Both the position numbers and the translations under genes were made by a program. DNA of 64,000 bases, from assembly GCA_034687125.1 (NCBI GenBank), contig JAQGBZ010000058.1:62001-126000 (forward strand), given 5' to 3'. This DNA is from Neelides folsomi. Lineage: Eukaryota > Arthropoda > Collembola > Neelipleona > Neelidae. The notes under the pieces are model-generated. The model worked only from the letters and a program-made list of their open reading frames with translations, did no database searches and had not been told where the DNA came from. Shown here piece after piece: positions 1 through 14,200 of the stretch (positions are counted from its first letter, which is position 1; every line of letters starts with the position of its first letter).

Positions 1-3000
1 GAGAAGCTGCACTTTGTAAATTCTATCCTTTTTTAGAGGAATTTCCTACCCAGACCTTCCCTCGATGGAAAGGGGAAAGAGAGAGAATGTAAATTTTTCC
101 TTTTAGAACAACGGACACTCTGCGACTCGGAGCTCACAAGGGAGCCAGCGACTAATGTCTAATGATAAGGAGATGAAAAAAGTAAATGATTTTCCCATAT
201 AAAAATCCCTCTTATTGGTGTGGTAAGGTGTGAGTGATGGAAGTTCTCGGTCGGTCCTTCATCTCTCGCCGATGGAGAGAGAACACAATGGGGAGAACAT
301 GGGTTCTGATCTAATTGAAGTAGCCGTGTACAGGAGGCTTCCTTCAGGGAAACTCAAAGGCTCGGGAAGAAAAAGGAGAGTCGTGCGATGAAGGAGCCAT
401 GAATCTCTCAACGAATCGATTCTCTACCCGTTTCCTATTGTTGAATCCGGTTGTCATCATAAATCCGCCCGCCCGCCAGACTCCCTCCATTCCTCCAAAA
501 GAGCCAGAGGAAATTTAAAAAATGCATACACACATCATCACCCCTAATCACTCAACGCGGCCTGAGCATTTAAATGCCAAATATCAAAACTATTCCATTC
601 TTACTACCTCACCCAATCCAGGGGAAAATACCTTTAAATAACATGAGCGCTCATGTAGGCGATCATGTAATAAAGGTGGTTGTACGCATGTACTTAACAA
701 TAAATATGATTTTATTACGTGATCACATGCATGCGAATAGATACACCATTGATGGTGCTATCACCTGGGTCCGTATCAATGTTCGTGTAATGCCTTTTTT
801 ATATTCCATCTAATGAATTGAAATAATAATACATAAAAGGAGGACCTCACTTTACACGCCAAATGTATTTGGTTTTACATAAAAGCTTTCTATTAGGAAA
901 GGATTTAAAACTCAACGCGCCTTTTATAAATTATTTGTAAATATAAATGTATGTTTCAGCAAAACATATGTAATAAGCTCTTCTTAACGATTCAAATACT
1001 TTGTTTGATGAATAATATTCGAATTAGCATTATCTATACAAAAGATAATTCCACATTGGTGATGAGCCGGAAAGTGAAAGTGTCGGGGCTAATCTTAGCC
1101 AATGTGAATGAATATATAAAATAATGGAATGTGTGGAACGAGGTGATGAGCCGTCCATGGTGAACGGCCAAGAATGGGAATTAGGGAGAAGAGCAATTAA
1201 GCTATTTGTTAACTCTTGGTGTAAATCCGTAACTGCGGAAAGGGTGTTAGTGTGCTCAACATTCCCGCTCACTTACCCACCACTGTCATAATGAGGAAAA
1301 GGCTTATTATTACCTCATTGTGCCTATTCTACGGATTGAAGCTCAGAGGGTGGTTCGAGAGAGAGGCAGAGGACCATAACGCAATACAAATAGGAACTAC
1401 TCTCATGAATCTCATCTTTGTAAATGATAATGATTGAATCTCCTGGTCGCATTAAAGGAGAGTTCGGTGTGGAATCCCTTCCCGGGCATGGGAGGAAGGT
1501 AGGAGGGAAGTGACATGTTTTTGTGGTAGAGCGATTTGGCCGGAATGCGGTGGAGTGGGGAGATAAGTAGTTGAGACTCGTCCCTGTAATAAGGGGAGAG
1601 AGGGATGGACCTAACCCTCCAAAACTTCTCCCGAAGAGAAAAGGTGAAGAAACAACGAAGTAACAATGAGGGAGACTTGTTGAGGGCAATTTTTCTTCAA
1701 AATAACATTTTTCTCGTGTGCCGGTGGAGTGAGGTGAGATGACTCGAAGGCAACTCGCAGGTTCCAACGATGGGTTGAGGAATGCGTGTGCTCTCCGGCC
1801 CCTTTCCTAAGGTGGATGAGCTCTTCGGGGGTTGCGACGACCACCGGCCCCAACAACACCTCAGTTTACGCCGAGCGGTGAGACGGCCTCCACGCTCTCG
1901 ACATACACAACCATACCAGACAGAACAAGTCCCAAACACACATGGAACACATTCTCCGAATCTGGTAAGATCCACATCTTTCACATTAATCGAGGGCTCC
2001 CAATTAATAAGCCGATATTGTTACCCTCAGCAATTACAGTAGTTATTACTAGTTATTAGTTTCCCTCCTTGAGGGGCTCCATTGAAGCTAGATGTCCAAA
2101 GAGGGTATTTCAGCTGTGGGACTCTTTCTCTTTTATAATTGTTGAAAAAGCGACAATGATGAGTTGAGGGGAGGAGACATTGGGAGGCCAATTCTTTTCA
2201 TTTACAATTCCACTCATGAGGAAGATCCAAATTGCTGTCGAGAGAGGAAAAGCTTTCTTTGACCTAAAATCATAAATTCATTCCTCTTCATCCGTGATCA
2301 ATGACCCTCAACTTCCAATCAACTCAATCAATTTATTTTACCACTTCGATGTCGGACAAGGTGGTGAGCTATCTATGGACTTTTTAAAGAATTTTAAAAG
2401 GCTGGGAGAGTATTATATACATATTAGGTGTATATCTTGTGCAGTGATTGAAAATTTTTAAAATAAAAACACATGCTTCATTGTGGTGGTTATAATATTT
2501 TTTAGTTTTTGTTCCTTTAATTGTCAATTTGCCCTCAAAATATAATTCAAATTGTCAAATACAATGTTGATGAAGTGTGTCAAAATATTAAAATCCAGTT
2601 TCAAATTTGTGTCAAATTAATGCTGTTACGATTCAATGATTTAAACATAGTCAATTAAAGATGTACAACGTGGATGTCGAAGACCCTTCTTTAATACAGA
2701 GTTGTATTATATCTGTATTTGATGAAGGAATGGAGTGATTAAAAATAGGCTCATAGTTTCCTTCATAAATCATTAGGGAATCTTTCGTTGAACCTCTCGT
2801 GTCGAATGGGCCCAGGAACATATGTGTGTGTAATTTAGCTGGGAGTCTCCAAGAAACACAGGGAGAGGTTCTCCTTGTATGTATTTAGTATTTAATATAT
2901 TTACCAGAATGTTTGGAGTTAAAGGCGGCTATTAAGGATTGTAAAAGGCAGTTTCCTCTTGTGAATTCCGACGTTGTTCCTCCTCTCACTTCATTTCCAT

Positions 3001-3890
3001 TTCATTGACTTGTTTTTAATTGGAGAAATTTCGGCCACACAGCCGGCCATTTCTCACCTCTTGAAGGGCGGAAGGAGGAAACGGAGGTAAAAATGGTAGA
3101 TGAGTGTCATCCATTGATCAACGTCCGACTCCGCAGCGGCGGCCCTGTTAAAGTGAGATTACGGGATTTGAAGTATTGTTTTCGTGCCGAAAGTATATTT
3201 CTCCGCCTTGCCAGCAGCTATTATTATTACAACATTTATGAGTGCAGAGTTGGCAATGTGGTTCGACTCATTTTTGTCGGAAGGAGGACAAAGGGACGGA
3301 GTTGGGTTCTTTTCCTCCTCCGTAATTTGCTGAGCAATAGTGGGCAAATTGGTGTCTCGTAATGGGGGGAGAGTCTGGAGACTTGGAGCCGGAGGGAGAA
3401 GGATTAGGGAACGGCCCTCAGACCATAAACTTACCTGAGAGGATCCATCCTTCGGGGTATCAACAGGTGGTTCCCACATCCTCCGATTTACTCGCCCTTC
3501 TTTTCTCTTGACCTAATCCCAGAGCTGTGAAATCATAAAACATGTGCATCAGCAAGTCTCATTTTTATAAATATATATTTATCATTTAAGGTCAAATATT
3601 TTTGTCACTCTTACTCGAAGGGGACGGCATTGTTTCTCACTTGGATGTGGATTCGCCCTCGGCTCATCTTTCCCCGACATCAATTAGATTTGTCTAAATG
3701 ACGCCAGGTCCGGGACACTTTTGTGTGAAATGGAGGGTTGAACACGTTTGGGGTTAATACTGTTAACGGTCCGTGATTAATGGTCTAATTACCCGGAGAC
3801 ATTTCCTTTTGGAACCATGGACCATGGACCTACATAGCTGGGGAATGGAAAGAAGTGTATCGAGGGAGCGGAGAGGGAATCTTCGTTTTT
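1..3890. other. non-coding upstream region, no gene recognised
   Basis: I see no exon that I can support here. Open frames occur on both strands (for example 1324-1767 and 3159-3479 on the minus strand), but they overlap one another in several frames, have low-complexity composition and show no domain I recognise. Composition alternates between purine-rich GGGAGG-type tracts and AT-rich stretches. The region probably holds regulatory sequence upstream of dachsous, or an intron of a gene lying outside the window. Confidence 0.5.
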
Positions 3891-3897
3891 GTGGGAG

Positions 3898-3935
3898 TAT
3901 AAATAGCTCGGAGGCCTCTCAGCTTGTTTTCACTC
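3898..3935 (+). promoter_or_regulatory. candidate core promoter of dachsous (TATA box plus initiator)
   Basis: TATAAATAG lies at 3898-3906. About 30 nt downstream is an initiator-like TCACTC, whose A at 3932 is the likely start site. This spacing is normal for a TATA/Inr promoter. A 5' UTR intron is plausible, because GTTTCAG at 4401-4407 looks like a splice acceptor 100 nt before the dachsous ATG, and a GTAGTT donor-like sequence follows the initiator at about 3945. This is inference from motifs only. Confidence 0.4.
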
Positions 3936-4506
3936 GGGCTTGAAGGTAGTTAAAGGGAGATGAGATGCCGAAATTCCCTCGGAGGTGAATGCAAATAGGA
4001 GGCTCCTTCATTTTCGGGTCTCCTTTTTTCCCGAAAGTGGTGGTTGGGGAAGGGCGTCTGGGAGATGATGAGAGGGTCGTCGTGAAAGGCGGAATACCTG
4101 TAAACAGAACCCCTGGAGTTTCACAATGGTATTCCAATAGTTGTACACAATGGAAGCCCGAGTCGTCCTCTTGTCCTCGTACACTCACGTGCCCCACAGC
4201 CACGTTGACCTATGTCAGAAATTCTCACAAATTACTACTACGACTCTCCTTTCATCGCGCGTCCCTTTATTTAATTTATCAAACAAGTCCATTAGATCGC
4301 GATCCCTCTAGGGCCCCATATGGATTTCTAATCAATTACGCGGGCTGTCCGAGAGCCCTGTCTTTCGGCACATGGAACGGGAATTAACTCCGAATCATTT
4401 GTTTCAGGTGGACCAGCTGGAGAGCAGCCCCGGTGGAATGAGTGAAGTGCAGTAGTGTAGGAAAGTGATGGTGTTGTGGTGGGAGGAGGCAGGGACCCAT
4501 TGAACA

Positions 4507-7500
4507 ATGGGGCATCCTGAGCTCAGGCGACTCCTATGGCTCCTTCTCATCTCCTCCTTCTCTCCCCAATTCCCGCTCCTGGCCCTCTCCGAGGTCACCC
4601 GGGAGCTGGAAGTCTCCGAGGGCGTGGGGTTGGGGACGAGGATTGGCCTCATCGGCGAACCAATCCGCGGACTCTCTCCGCCCCCACCGCCCTACCTCAT
4701 CGTGCCCGTCCCGGGATCCTCCGTCGACTCCGACTTGTACATCGACCAGGGCAGTGGGGAGATCCGGACCAGAGTTCCGCTCGACCGAGAGAGCCGCGAC
4801 TCCTACTCATTTGTCGCCATCCCCACGAACGGGGAGAACATTCGGGTGGTGATCCGTGTGAGGGATGAGAACGACAATGCTCCGCAGTTCCCCACGCCCT
4901 TCCTCAGTGTCGAGTTCCCGGAGAACACTCCAAGGGACGTGAAACGGACGTTGATGCCCGCCATGGACAAAGACCTGGACATCTACACCGTCCAGCGCTA
5001 CGCCGTGGCAGGTGGGAACGTGAACAACGCCTTTCGCCTCTCGTCCCATCGCGAGAGGGACGGAGTTCTCTACCTCGACCTTCAAGTCAACGGGTTCCTC
5101 GACCGGGAAACAACTCCCTTTTACAACTTAGTCATCGACGCCTTCGACGGCGGCATCCCGCCCCTCAAAGGCTCCATCACAGTCAACGTCACGATCCAGG
5201 ACGTGAACGACAACCAGCCGATCTTCAACCAAAGTCGATATTTCGCCACAGTGCCGGAAAATGCGACGGTGGGAACGGCCGTTCTCCAGGTCTTTGCCAC
5301 CGACACGGATGCAGGTGAGAACGGCCGGATCGCGTACTCGATCAACAGGCGACAGACTGACAAGGAGTCGATTTTTAAAATTGACCCTTCCACTGGGGTC
5401 ATTTCCCTCAACCGTCCCCTCGACTACGAAGTGAAAGAAGTCCACGAGCTCGTGGTGGTCGCCAGAGACAACGGGCTTCAACCCCTCGAAACCACCGTGT
5501 TTGTGTCAATTAGAGTTATTGATGTGAACGACAACCAGGCCGTGGTGTCCCTTGTGTTCCTCACGGAAGATGCAAGCCCAAAGATTTCCGAAGCGGCTCA
5601 GCCGGGCCAATTCCTCGCCCGTGTCACGGTTTACGACCCCGACTCGAAACAAGAGTACCAGAACGTAAAAGTGAGTTTGGAGGGCGGCGAGGGCCAACTA
5701 GGTTTAGCGACCCGCAACGGCCTTGTATATCTCGTGGTCGTGGCCAAGGGACTTGACCGAGAAACTCGCCCTGCATACACGCTCAACCTCTACGCCAGGG
5801 ACGAGCTCAACCCTTCCATCAACACCTCAGCCACGTTCAGGATCCTCGTGAGCGACGTGAACGACAACCGGCCTGAGTTTGAACAGCCGGAGTATTTCAC
5901 GAGCGTCCTCGAAGTGGCCGACCCCGGGACGTCCGTGATCCAAGTGCAAGCCCTGGACGCGGATTTGGGGAACAATTCCCAAGTGACCTACGAGCTGATG
6001 GAAACCCCAGGGACCCATTCCCACTGGTTCTCGATTGATCCCCATTCTGGGCTCATCACCACCAAGGCCCACATCGACTGCGAAACAGAGCCGATGCCGC
6101 GGCTGACGATTGTTGCTTTCGATTCTGGAAGCCCTGTGTTGTCATCCTCGGCCCTCGTCACTGTCACGGTTCGAGACGTCAATGACAATGAGCCGATATT
6201 CGATCACAGTTTTTACAACGTCTCAGTGCCTGAAAACACCGGAATTGGCAAATGCATTTTAAAGGTAATTTTTAATCTTTAAATCTCTGGCCTCTTTACT
6301 GCTTTTTAATCACACCATTAGTTTGAGAGTTGACTTTTCCAAAAAGGCTAAAAAATTTGAAAATGGAGAATTGTGAAGGGTGAGTAAGTGATTATGCAGA
6401 TGGAGGATTTGCATAGATTTCATCCCATACATTTTCTCCTCCGAATTGAGTTTGAGGAGTCTGTCTTTGGAGTAGGACTGGATGTATGTATTGGACGTGT
6501 ATGCCTTCGACTTCGTAATAAACTGAGGCAATCAGTCCAAATTCATTTGCAGAAACCGGTTTAATTGAAAAAAGGCATTTGCGTTCCGATCTAAAAGGTG
6601 TTGAAGTCAGTCTAGGGACGACGACTACTTCTCATTACTCCTGGAACAAATTTACACTCTCCTCGTCTTTATCTCACTCGTCTTCCCATCGACCCGGTCG
6701 GGTGGGTGAAAAACCTTTCACCCCGAACCAGCCCAGAATACCCTCATGTCCCTCATGCGACAAGTGTGATGGGGCTGAAATGGGACAAGTTTCCCCTTGA
6801 CGGATCGGCCACCGCATTCCTCCCCCCTCATTTCCGTCTTGGAAAGGTGAGCGGATCGGGCCCTTTGACAACCCACCTCAAATTTCCTCCAGCAATTTGC
6901 GGTTCAGACGCCACGATCAGTCCACAAACCCGCGAGAGTAAACGGACCATAAAAGAAGGACGTGACAGGGCGAGATGGACTCTCGAAGGATTGTAAATTG
7001 AAGGGCTTTGGAATTCATTTGGAGGAATCCCTCATCTCGCCTCAATTTCCTCGACCCGATTCCTTCGACGGGAGGATACATGTTCCTAATACATGTACTT
7101 GTGGGGATTGTAAGGGGTTCTGGAAGACGCCTTGGGGTGCATTCAGGCCCCTTCATTCTTCCAACCAGATTCTCTCAACATGAAATTTAATCGAGTCCCT
7201 CCGCTCGAGGAATCAAAACACGTCGATCCTCTCTCAAATTATATCCCTTGCAAATTGACTCTCTCGTTAATGGTAAAATGAGACCATCGAGAATTCCTCT
7301 TAATGACAATGGCCCTTTTTTCATATTTATCATTTTAAATGAATTCCGAAACGAGTTGAACTCTTCAAACAATCCTCGTCCTTGAGCCAAGTGGAGGACC
7401 TTTATTTTGTACAGAATATACTACCCAAGAGCATAAGGCTTGCGCGCTCCCTGGTTTGACAACTTTACTAATTTTATCCCATCATTTTATTTCTCACCAA

Positions 7501-8179
7501 TGATTTTTCTTTTTTACAATAATATGGGGAAGGAAAAGCTAAACCACCAGAGATAGTTAATTTAATAAGATTTAGAGAAGAAAAATTATATCAGATAAAA
7601 GTGTTATAGATAATATTCAAAATGAGTTATGTATCGTCTTTACATAGTGTATATTTATATAGGTATTAGTATATTTATAATAGATACTTAATAATTTCAA
7701 CTTATATTCTCTTTTATAAACTAAATGTAACGAGAATACTTTTAATTTACCCATCAAAATAAAAAAATCGTCAAACAAGAGAGCGCGCAAACCTTTATGC
7801 TCTTGGGTAGTATGTTTTTAATATGTTGGGCGCCTTCGTTTGCCGTTTCCTTCCTCCCCATCCATCCCTACATAGCTAAACAATGAGAGGGGAACAGGGA
7901 GGGATGTAAAATGTGTGTTGCTGGCCAGTTGGCGTGGGAAGTGAGAGAAGATTATGTTGGGCCGGAGTGTGTTTTATAAAGAATATGTAATGTGTTGTAG
8001 CCCCATGCGGGCCGAAAGCACACGTCTTCTCAGGAGGAAACCGTAGTTATGAGTCCTGGGATTCGCACATGATTTGAGGATCCTCGGACTCGTGGGGAGT
8101 GAAAAAAGGGACAAGAACGCGCATTATAAGACATAACTTATCTTTCTCGAAGTTGTTGGAAGAGTATTCAGAGCCTTCC

Positions 8180-8216
<37 letters not shown>

Positions 8217-11200
8217 GATTATCGTCGGTGGTTTGGAGCTCTTTTCTCTCTGCCACCTCGGAAGGGGGCTTGGACCTCTTCGCCAATCTCCTCCCACCCC
8301 GGCGGAATTTCATCGCCGTTACCTCACTCCAGTTGACAATCTGAGGTGGGGAGATCTGGGGATCCACCGCATGGTTGCGTTGGGAGGATTCCTCCGAGAA
8401 TGGCTCCACATAAATACAGGCTTGGGAGTTTTAACTATACGCCTCACCACTGGCACTCCTCGAGAAAATTACTAGGCTAAGCCGAAGAAATGGCCCTCAA
8501 CAATTCCTTCCTTCCAATGACACACGAAGGCAGCCTGGGTCTGTCTACCTTGCCGGAATGATGAGCTCGTATATTATCCTTTCATGCCGGGCCATATGCG
8601 CGTGGGAAACCTCGGTTTTCAGACGCTTCCTCCACAATCTTTTTTCTCCTGATCATTTATCCGCCTCAATGAACTCCGCGCCCTTCCAGCCACGTCCTGA
8701 TCCCATTCGGATTCTCAGGTAATCCGTACATTTGGAACCCAAATACAAATGTGGTGTGGTGTGGGGAAATGGGCCCGGAGTGATTGGACCTCTGGTTCTG
8801 CAAGGAGTGAACCGTTCTGTTTTATTTCCATCTCTTTCAACCCTTGTTGAAGTGAAGAGAGTGAGTCGCTCATTTCCTTGCTTCCCCGAACCAATGAGAC
8901 CTCCATTAGCCAGGATCACTTTACATGCAGAGGCCATGCATGCGTGAATGGAGAAATCCGTTCCTTGGAGTGTCCGTTAATACCTCCGGAAGGATTTTTT
9001 CCAACCATTACCACAAACTCATCGGGTGTATCTATTGACACTCGATCGAGCCTATTGATTCTGGAGGGTAAATAAAAGAGAGTGGAACATCCGGCGAGGG
9101 AGTATGTGGATCGGAGATTGGAATTTTCTCTCTCGAGGAAGTTAGTGAGGGCAGAGGCTCGGCCCAAACTCGGCCCAGATGGACTTCAGCAGGTTTTGAG
9201 AAATGAATTAGCAGGGGATTTGGCGAGGAGGGCCGGCCGAGGAGCGCCATGTCTCTTCACCTGAGAAACCTCGGCGAGGAGGGAAGTTCGGATCGGGAGT
9301 TTTCCCCGAGGCGGGGGGAAAATAATTTGGGCAGCCGTTGCGTGCCTCACCCTAGCCCTCATTTTAGGGAGGGAGGATGATGATGGGACTTGGATGTTGG
9401 GGCGGAATAAAAAGTTGCCCATGTAGTGGAAGGGAAAAAAAGGGGGCTTTTTGTATGAGGAGGACCACTTTTGGGAAAAGGGCCCTGAGGCGAACGTGCA
9501 TTCCTTTGGAGCCACAAGCCTCGGCGCGGAGGAAGGTGAACCGACGTCTTCTGCTCGGGAGTCGAGGTGAGGTAGGGAGAGACCACGGAGTTTATCTCCT
9601 TCTCATGTCTGCCTAATGGCTAATGGGGGAACCCAGCACACCTGTACCTTTTGGGCTTCATCAGCCTACGGATTCGGACATGCAACGTGGAAATCATCAT
9701 TCTTCAATCCACCATTCCCTCAAAGTCTCCTCAAGGAAATGAAGGAGGAGGACTTCGCCCCACACACATTCACCAAAAAAAGGGGAGACTCGAGGAATCT
9801 TTTTATCATTTCTATACCTGAAATATTTTCCATGTCTTTTTCTTCCTCATTAAGAACTTGACCCTTCCATGATGTATGTAAGCTGACAGAACAATCTCGC
9901 CCGATCCAACTATTCATTTGCTCACGAGGCTCCATTTGAACACTCGCTTTCTTGCGCAATGAGGAATCCCTCGAATTCCTCCTTGTCAACTCCAAGCCCG
10001 GAGAAATGTATGCCAATGTGTTTTTTCCAGGTCTCTGCTTCCGACCCCGACTGCGGAATCAACGCCATTGTGAACTACACGATCCGCGAGGTTTCCGCTA
10101 AGTCGCTGCCACTCTTTGTCAACTCCACCACTGGAGAGATTTGTGTGTCGGGGGTATTGGACTTTGAGGAGAGGACCCTTTACGAAATCCCCGTCGTCGC
10201 CACAGACACAGGTAATGGAGACGAAAAGTCCACAGTCCTCTTAAATTACTTTTACCCCTATTTGCCTTTCAACTTCCCTCGACTGTAAATACCTTCCGCG
10301 TAGACTTATAATGTAGTGAGTAATGACACATTAGTGGAGGCAAGTAAATAAGTACTTTCCCTCTTTGACGCAGGAAAGTGCAATAATGCATCAAACCACA
10401 TAGATTTATCTTAAACATCCATTTCTACTCACTTATAAGACCTCCTTCCAACTACAAAGGTATGTAACCCATGTATGCATCAACTTGATGAAGATAAATA
10501 GAGGACCATACTTTACAGTGTGTGTATCCATTCTTTATTTTATGACTCCCAACTTATAATTTCTTCAAGGATGAGGAAAATCAAATTTAAAATAAATTCA
10601 TTAATCTTTTATGCCCCTTACATTTATTGTAGCAGATAATAAGAAGCCTTTTTGATGATAAGTATGAAAAAGGTTTACAAAAAATGTTAATTTCCATTAT
10701 GTAACTTGTATGCGTAATACTAACAGTTGGTAGGAGGCCCAGCCTCTACAATTTTATTTCAATCACACTCATTTCAAACTTCTCAGAAAAATCTCCCATT
10801 ATCCCTAATATGATACAAGGTACCAGGATTGATCAAACCTTAATTATAATATGCACACATGTTTTCAGGCGGATTAAGCTCTACAACAATGGTCAAGATT
10901 CAAGTGATTGATACGAATGATAACAAGCCTGTGTTTTACCCGCTTAAATATAACATCAGTTTGCGAGAGGGTGCTGGGCCTACAGGGCCAATTGTTTCGG
11001 TCGCCGCTTCGGACCGAGATTCGGGACGGTTCGGAGCGATCGTGTACAAAATTGTGAGCGGGAACGACGGCGGACTATTCACTATTGACAAAGACTCGGG
11101 TCAATTTTTCGTAACAAGAGCATTGGGGAAGACTACCCGGTTTTACCGGCTACTTATTTCCGCAACTGATGGCAGCGGCCTTGTTTCGGATAAAAGTGCC

Positions 11201-14200
11201 GAATTGACAATCAGCGTTGTTGACGCCAAACAACAGCCGCCAGTGTTTCAACAAGCAAGATATAGCTTTAGTGTTGCCGAAGATGTCCCACTCAATTTTG
11301 TAATTGGAACCGTCTCAGCCACAGGTAAAAGATTTCTCTGTTAAATAATTACAAAAGTTATAAAAAGGGAAATGCTTAATGAGCCAACTGCATTTTACAT
11401 TTTGTATTTAAATAAAAATTTATTTCACTCTCATCAACAGCATAGGAAATTTAGGAAAACCACATGAATCAACATAACATGTCATCAAATGTATTAAATG
11501 AAAGTCCTATTGTACGAGATATTAACCATTTTTGTAAGTTGACTTGTCCTGCGAAAATCATTGTTTTTACACAAAAGGATTTCAACATCCCATGTCTTGT
11601 TTGAGCTAAAAAGATATTACATGTTTTCCATATGTACTTATTAGAGAAGCAAGTGTCGAGTGGAAACAATCATTTGCATATCATTGTTACAGATTGATTT
11701 AAAACATTCTTAAACGATTGAGAAATTGAATGCATATATTGAATGGCCATTTTTAAAATGAGTTATGCATTAAAAACAGCGAGTGGAAATCAATAAATTG
11801 GAATTAAACATTGAGAAATGGATTTGCATAAGGAAATAAATTATTTGCACTCGTCGTTGACACGTTTGGGTAATTAGAAGGAACTTTCACTCATTCCTTT
11901 GCCACAAGAGTTGATTCATTCCACTAATTTCCTCCTCGTTACAGGAAAATTCGCACTCACCACGAGGGATTCCTCTGATGCGTGAATGTCATAGGAGGAA
12001 GCCATTCATTCCCAATGCCCCCTCCGAACACCCAATTCTTAAATTCATCTCTCTTCGCCTCATCCTCCTGATTGTGGAGGGAAAAGAGAGGAAAACTTAT
12101 TTGCATTTAATGTCCACAAAGGCCGATTTAATTTTACGAGTTGGGAAATGATGCCGATGGCTAAACAACATGATATGGATCTCTTATCTCGTCAACTTCT
12201 CATAATTCTCTCCAAATCTCTTCTTCTTAACTCCTTCCCTACCAGTCCAGTAGTCGTTGTAACAATTAACCGTGAAATCGGCTCAATAAGAAGCTAAACA
12301 TTATTATGATTATTTATACTCATACCTTCACAATATAAGATATTCTATCTTTAATATTCATCTGTTTTTATATTCTATCTGGGAAGATGGTTCACCTTTT
12401 ATATTTAAAAGGTAATAGAAACTGCTATTGTTCTTGCTCAAACCTCTCTCCAATTTGTTGTCAATTACTTGCCAAGTATTTAGCAGGGAAGTCTTAAGGC
12501 GGCGGAATTGCAATACTTTGCTACTTCTTCTCACTAACTTGAAGACATCGAGTAAGTGGGAATATTCCTTTCTTATCACTTCCACTTCCAAGTTCATTAC
12601 ACATCCAATCGTGTTTATTTCTCTGTTTGAAGAGCGAAATTTAATTGTGTGCACATATTTAAATTGAGATTGACTCAACATGAATATTCATACACCTCAT
12701 ATACGAGTAGATGAATCGTGAAAACTTCATTGAACTCAACTCCTCCCACACCTTTAAAAAACCCTACTGCCTCGCCAGGTGATATAATAAATCCATTACA
12801 GTTTACAATAATTTCATAACTTTACATTAACATTTTAAACAAAGGAAAACTGTCATTTTTCATATATAAAACCATTCTTCAAATAAAATCTTTTTTTATC
12901 ATTTTCATTTATAAATGTTAAGAGATACATACCTACATAAATACATACACATAGTGTAATATACACATGCATGCCTAATACCTATGTACATTATTATTTT
13001 ATTAATTATACATAGTAGGTATGCATACTTTTTGCATTCACATTCAATGAGTGAGGTGACTTGCACTATAATAGGAAAATTACCTATACTACTTTCTACT
13101 TACAATTAATTTAAAAAATTAATTCTCATTTGATATGTTTTCAAAATAAACTAAATGTGAGTCTCATAATTTCTATACATTTAACGTTATTTGAATCAAG
13201 TTATGACGTATTATAATAGTAAGTAATATTTAAAAGATAGGGCAAGGATGAGAGAAAAGTAATATTAAAAGCTCATTAGATTTGTCATTCCAAATGCGGG
13301 TATTTGTGTGGGCGAGTGATGGAATATGTGTGTTTGTGTGTGACAGGTGGAGGGCGGGTGCGGTACTCGATTTCATCAGGAGACCCCCACTCCTACTTCA
13401 CCATAGACAATTACTCCGGAGTGATAAAGACGGGGACGAGGCTCGACCACGAAAAGCATTCTTTCATCCTGTTGAACATTGAAGCGACAAGTGAAGACCC
13501 TCCGGCCTACTCCCATTGTCAAGTGAGTTATGGGCCTCCCATTGTCAACCCCCGTCTGGGTCTCAGGAGGAGAACTCACCTAACCTTTACACTCTTTTAT
13601 ATCTCCAGGTCGACATTCGAATCTCGGATGTCAACGACAATGGCCCTGAGTTTGAAATGCAGGAAGTAAGCATTTGGGTCCCCGAGAATGCAGAGATCGG
13701 CTCCGTCATCTACGCCGCCCACGCCACCGATCCCGACCAAGGGGAATTCGGAAGGGTGAAATATTCTCTCATCGACGGGCCCGCCCGAACATTTTCCCTT
13801 GATGCGGACGGAGGCCAAGTGCGGTTGCTCAAGTCCCTTGACTACGAAAATACCAAAAGATACACTTTGCTCATCGGAGCTCGAGACTCGGCCGACCCGC
13901 CCAGACTCGCCCCCAACCTCACCATCTTCATCGAGGTTCAAGATGTGAACGACAATGCTCCTGGTACGAAAGATGACTTCACTATTCTTTAACACATAGT
14001 ATACCTAACGACAGCTCACATTTCAAAAGTGACGCTGCAGAGTGAAGTTAACATGAATAATGAGACTTGTCATCTGAATTTTAGAACTTAATATTAATAA
14101 TTTAAATTCTCTTGGTATGAGCAAGGGAGATTTAAACGTATGTTGTGTCCATCTTATAAATTGGACGATAGGTAGAATGAAAAACTGACTTCTCATAGTT

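Larger units (their letters stand above)
6265..10030 (+). other. dachsous intron 1 (3.8 kb)
   Basis: This is the longest intron of the gene, between an AAAG/GTAATT donor and a TTTTTTCCAG acceptor. It holds a TA-flanked MITE (7421-7810) and a CAT microsatellite (8181-8216). A minus-strand open frame at 8047-8409 contains an Asp run that simply translates the microsatellite; I do not accept it as a gene. Long first introns often carry enhancers, but nothing here shows one. Confidence 0.85.

Noticed and set aside
1324..1984. Cluster of minus-strand frames upstream of dachsous
   Set aside because: Several frames overlap in different phases with low-complexity Ser/Pro/Arg content and no family resemblance.
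3159..3479. Minus-strand frame whose first 15 codons end at a perfect CAG/GTAAGT donor
   Set aside because: A single donor-like site without a convincing acceptor, partner exon or conserved sequence is not enough.
8047..8409. Minus-strand 120-codon frame with an Asp/Glu-rich tract inside dachsous intron 1
   Set aside because: The acidic run is the translation of the (CAT)12 microsatellite; there is no recognisable domain and no splice context, and a plus-strand frame overlaps it.
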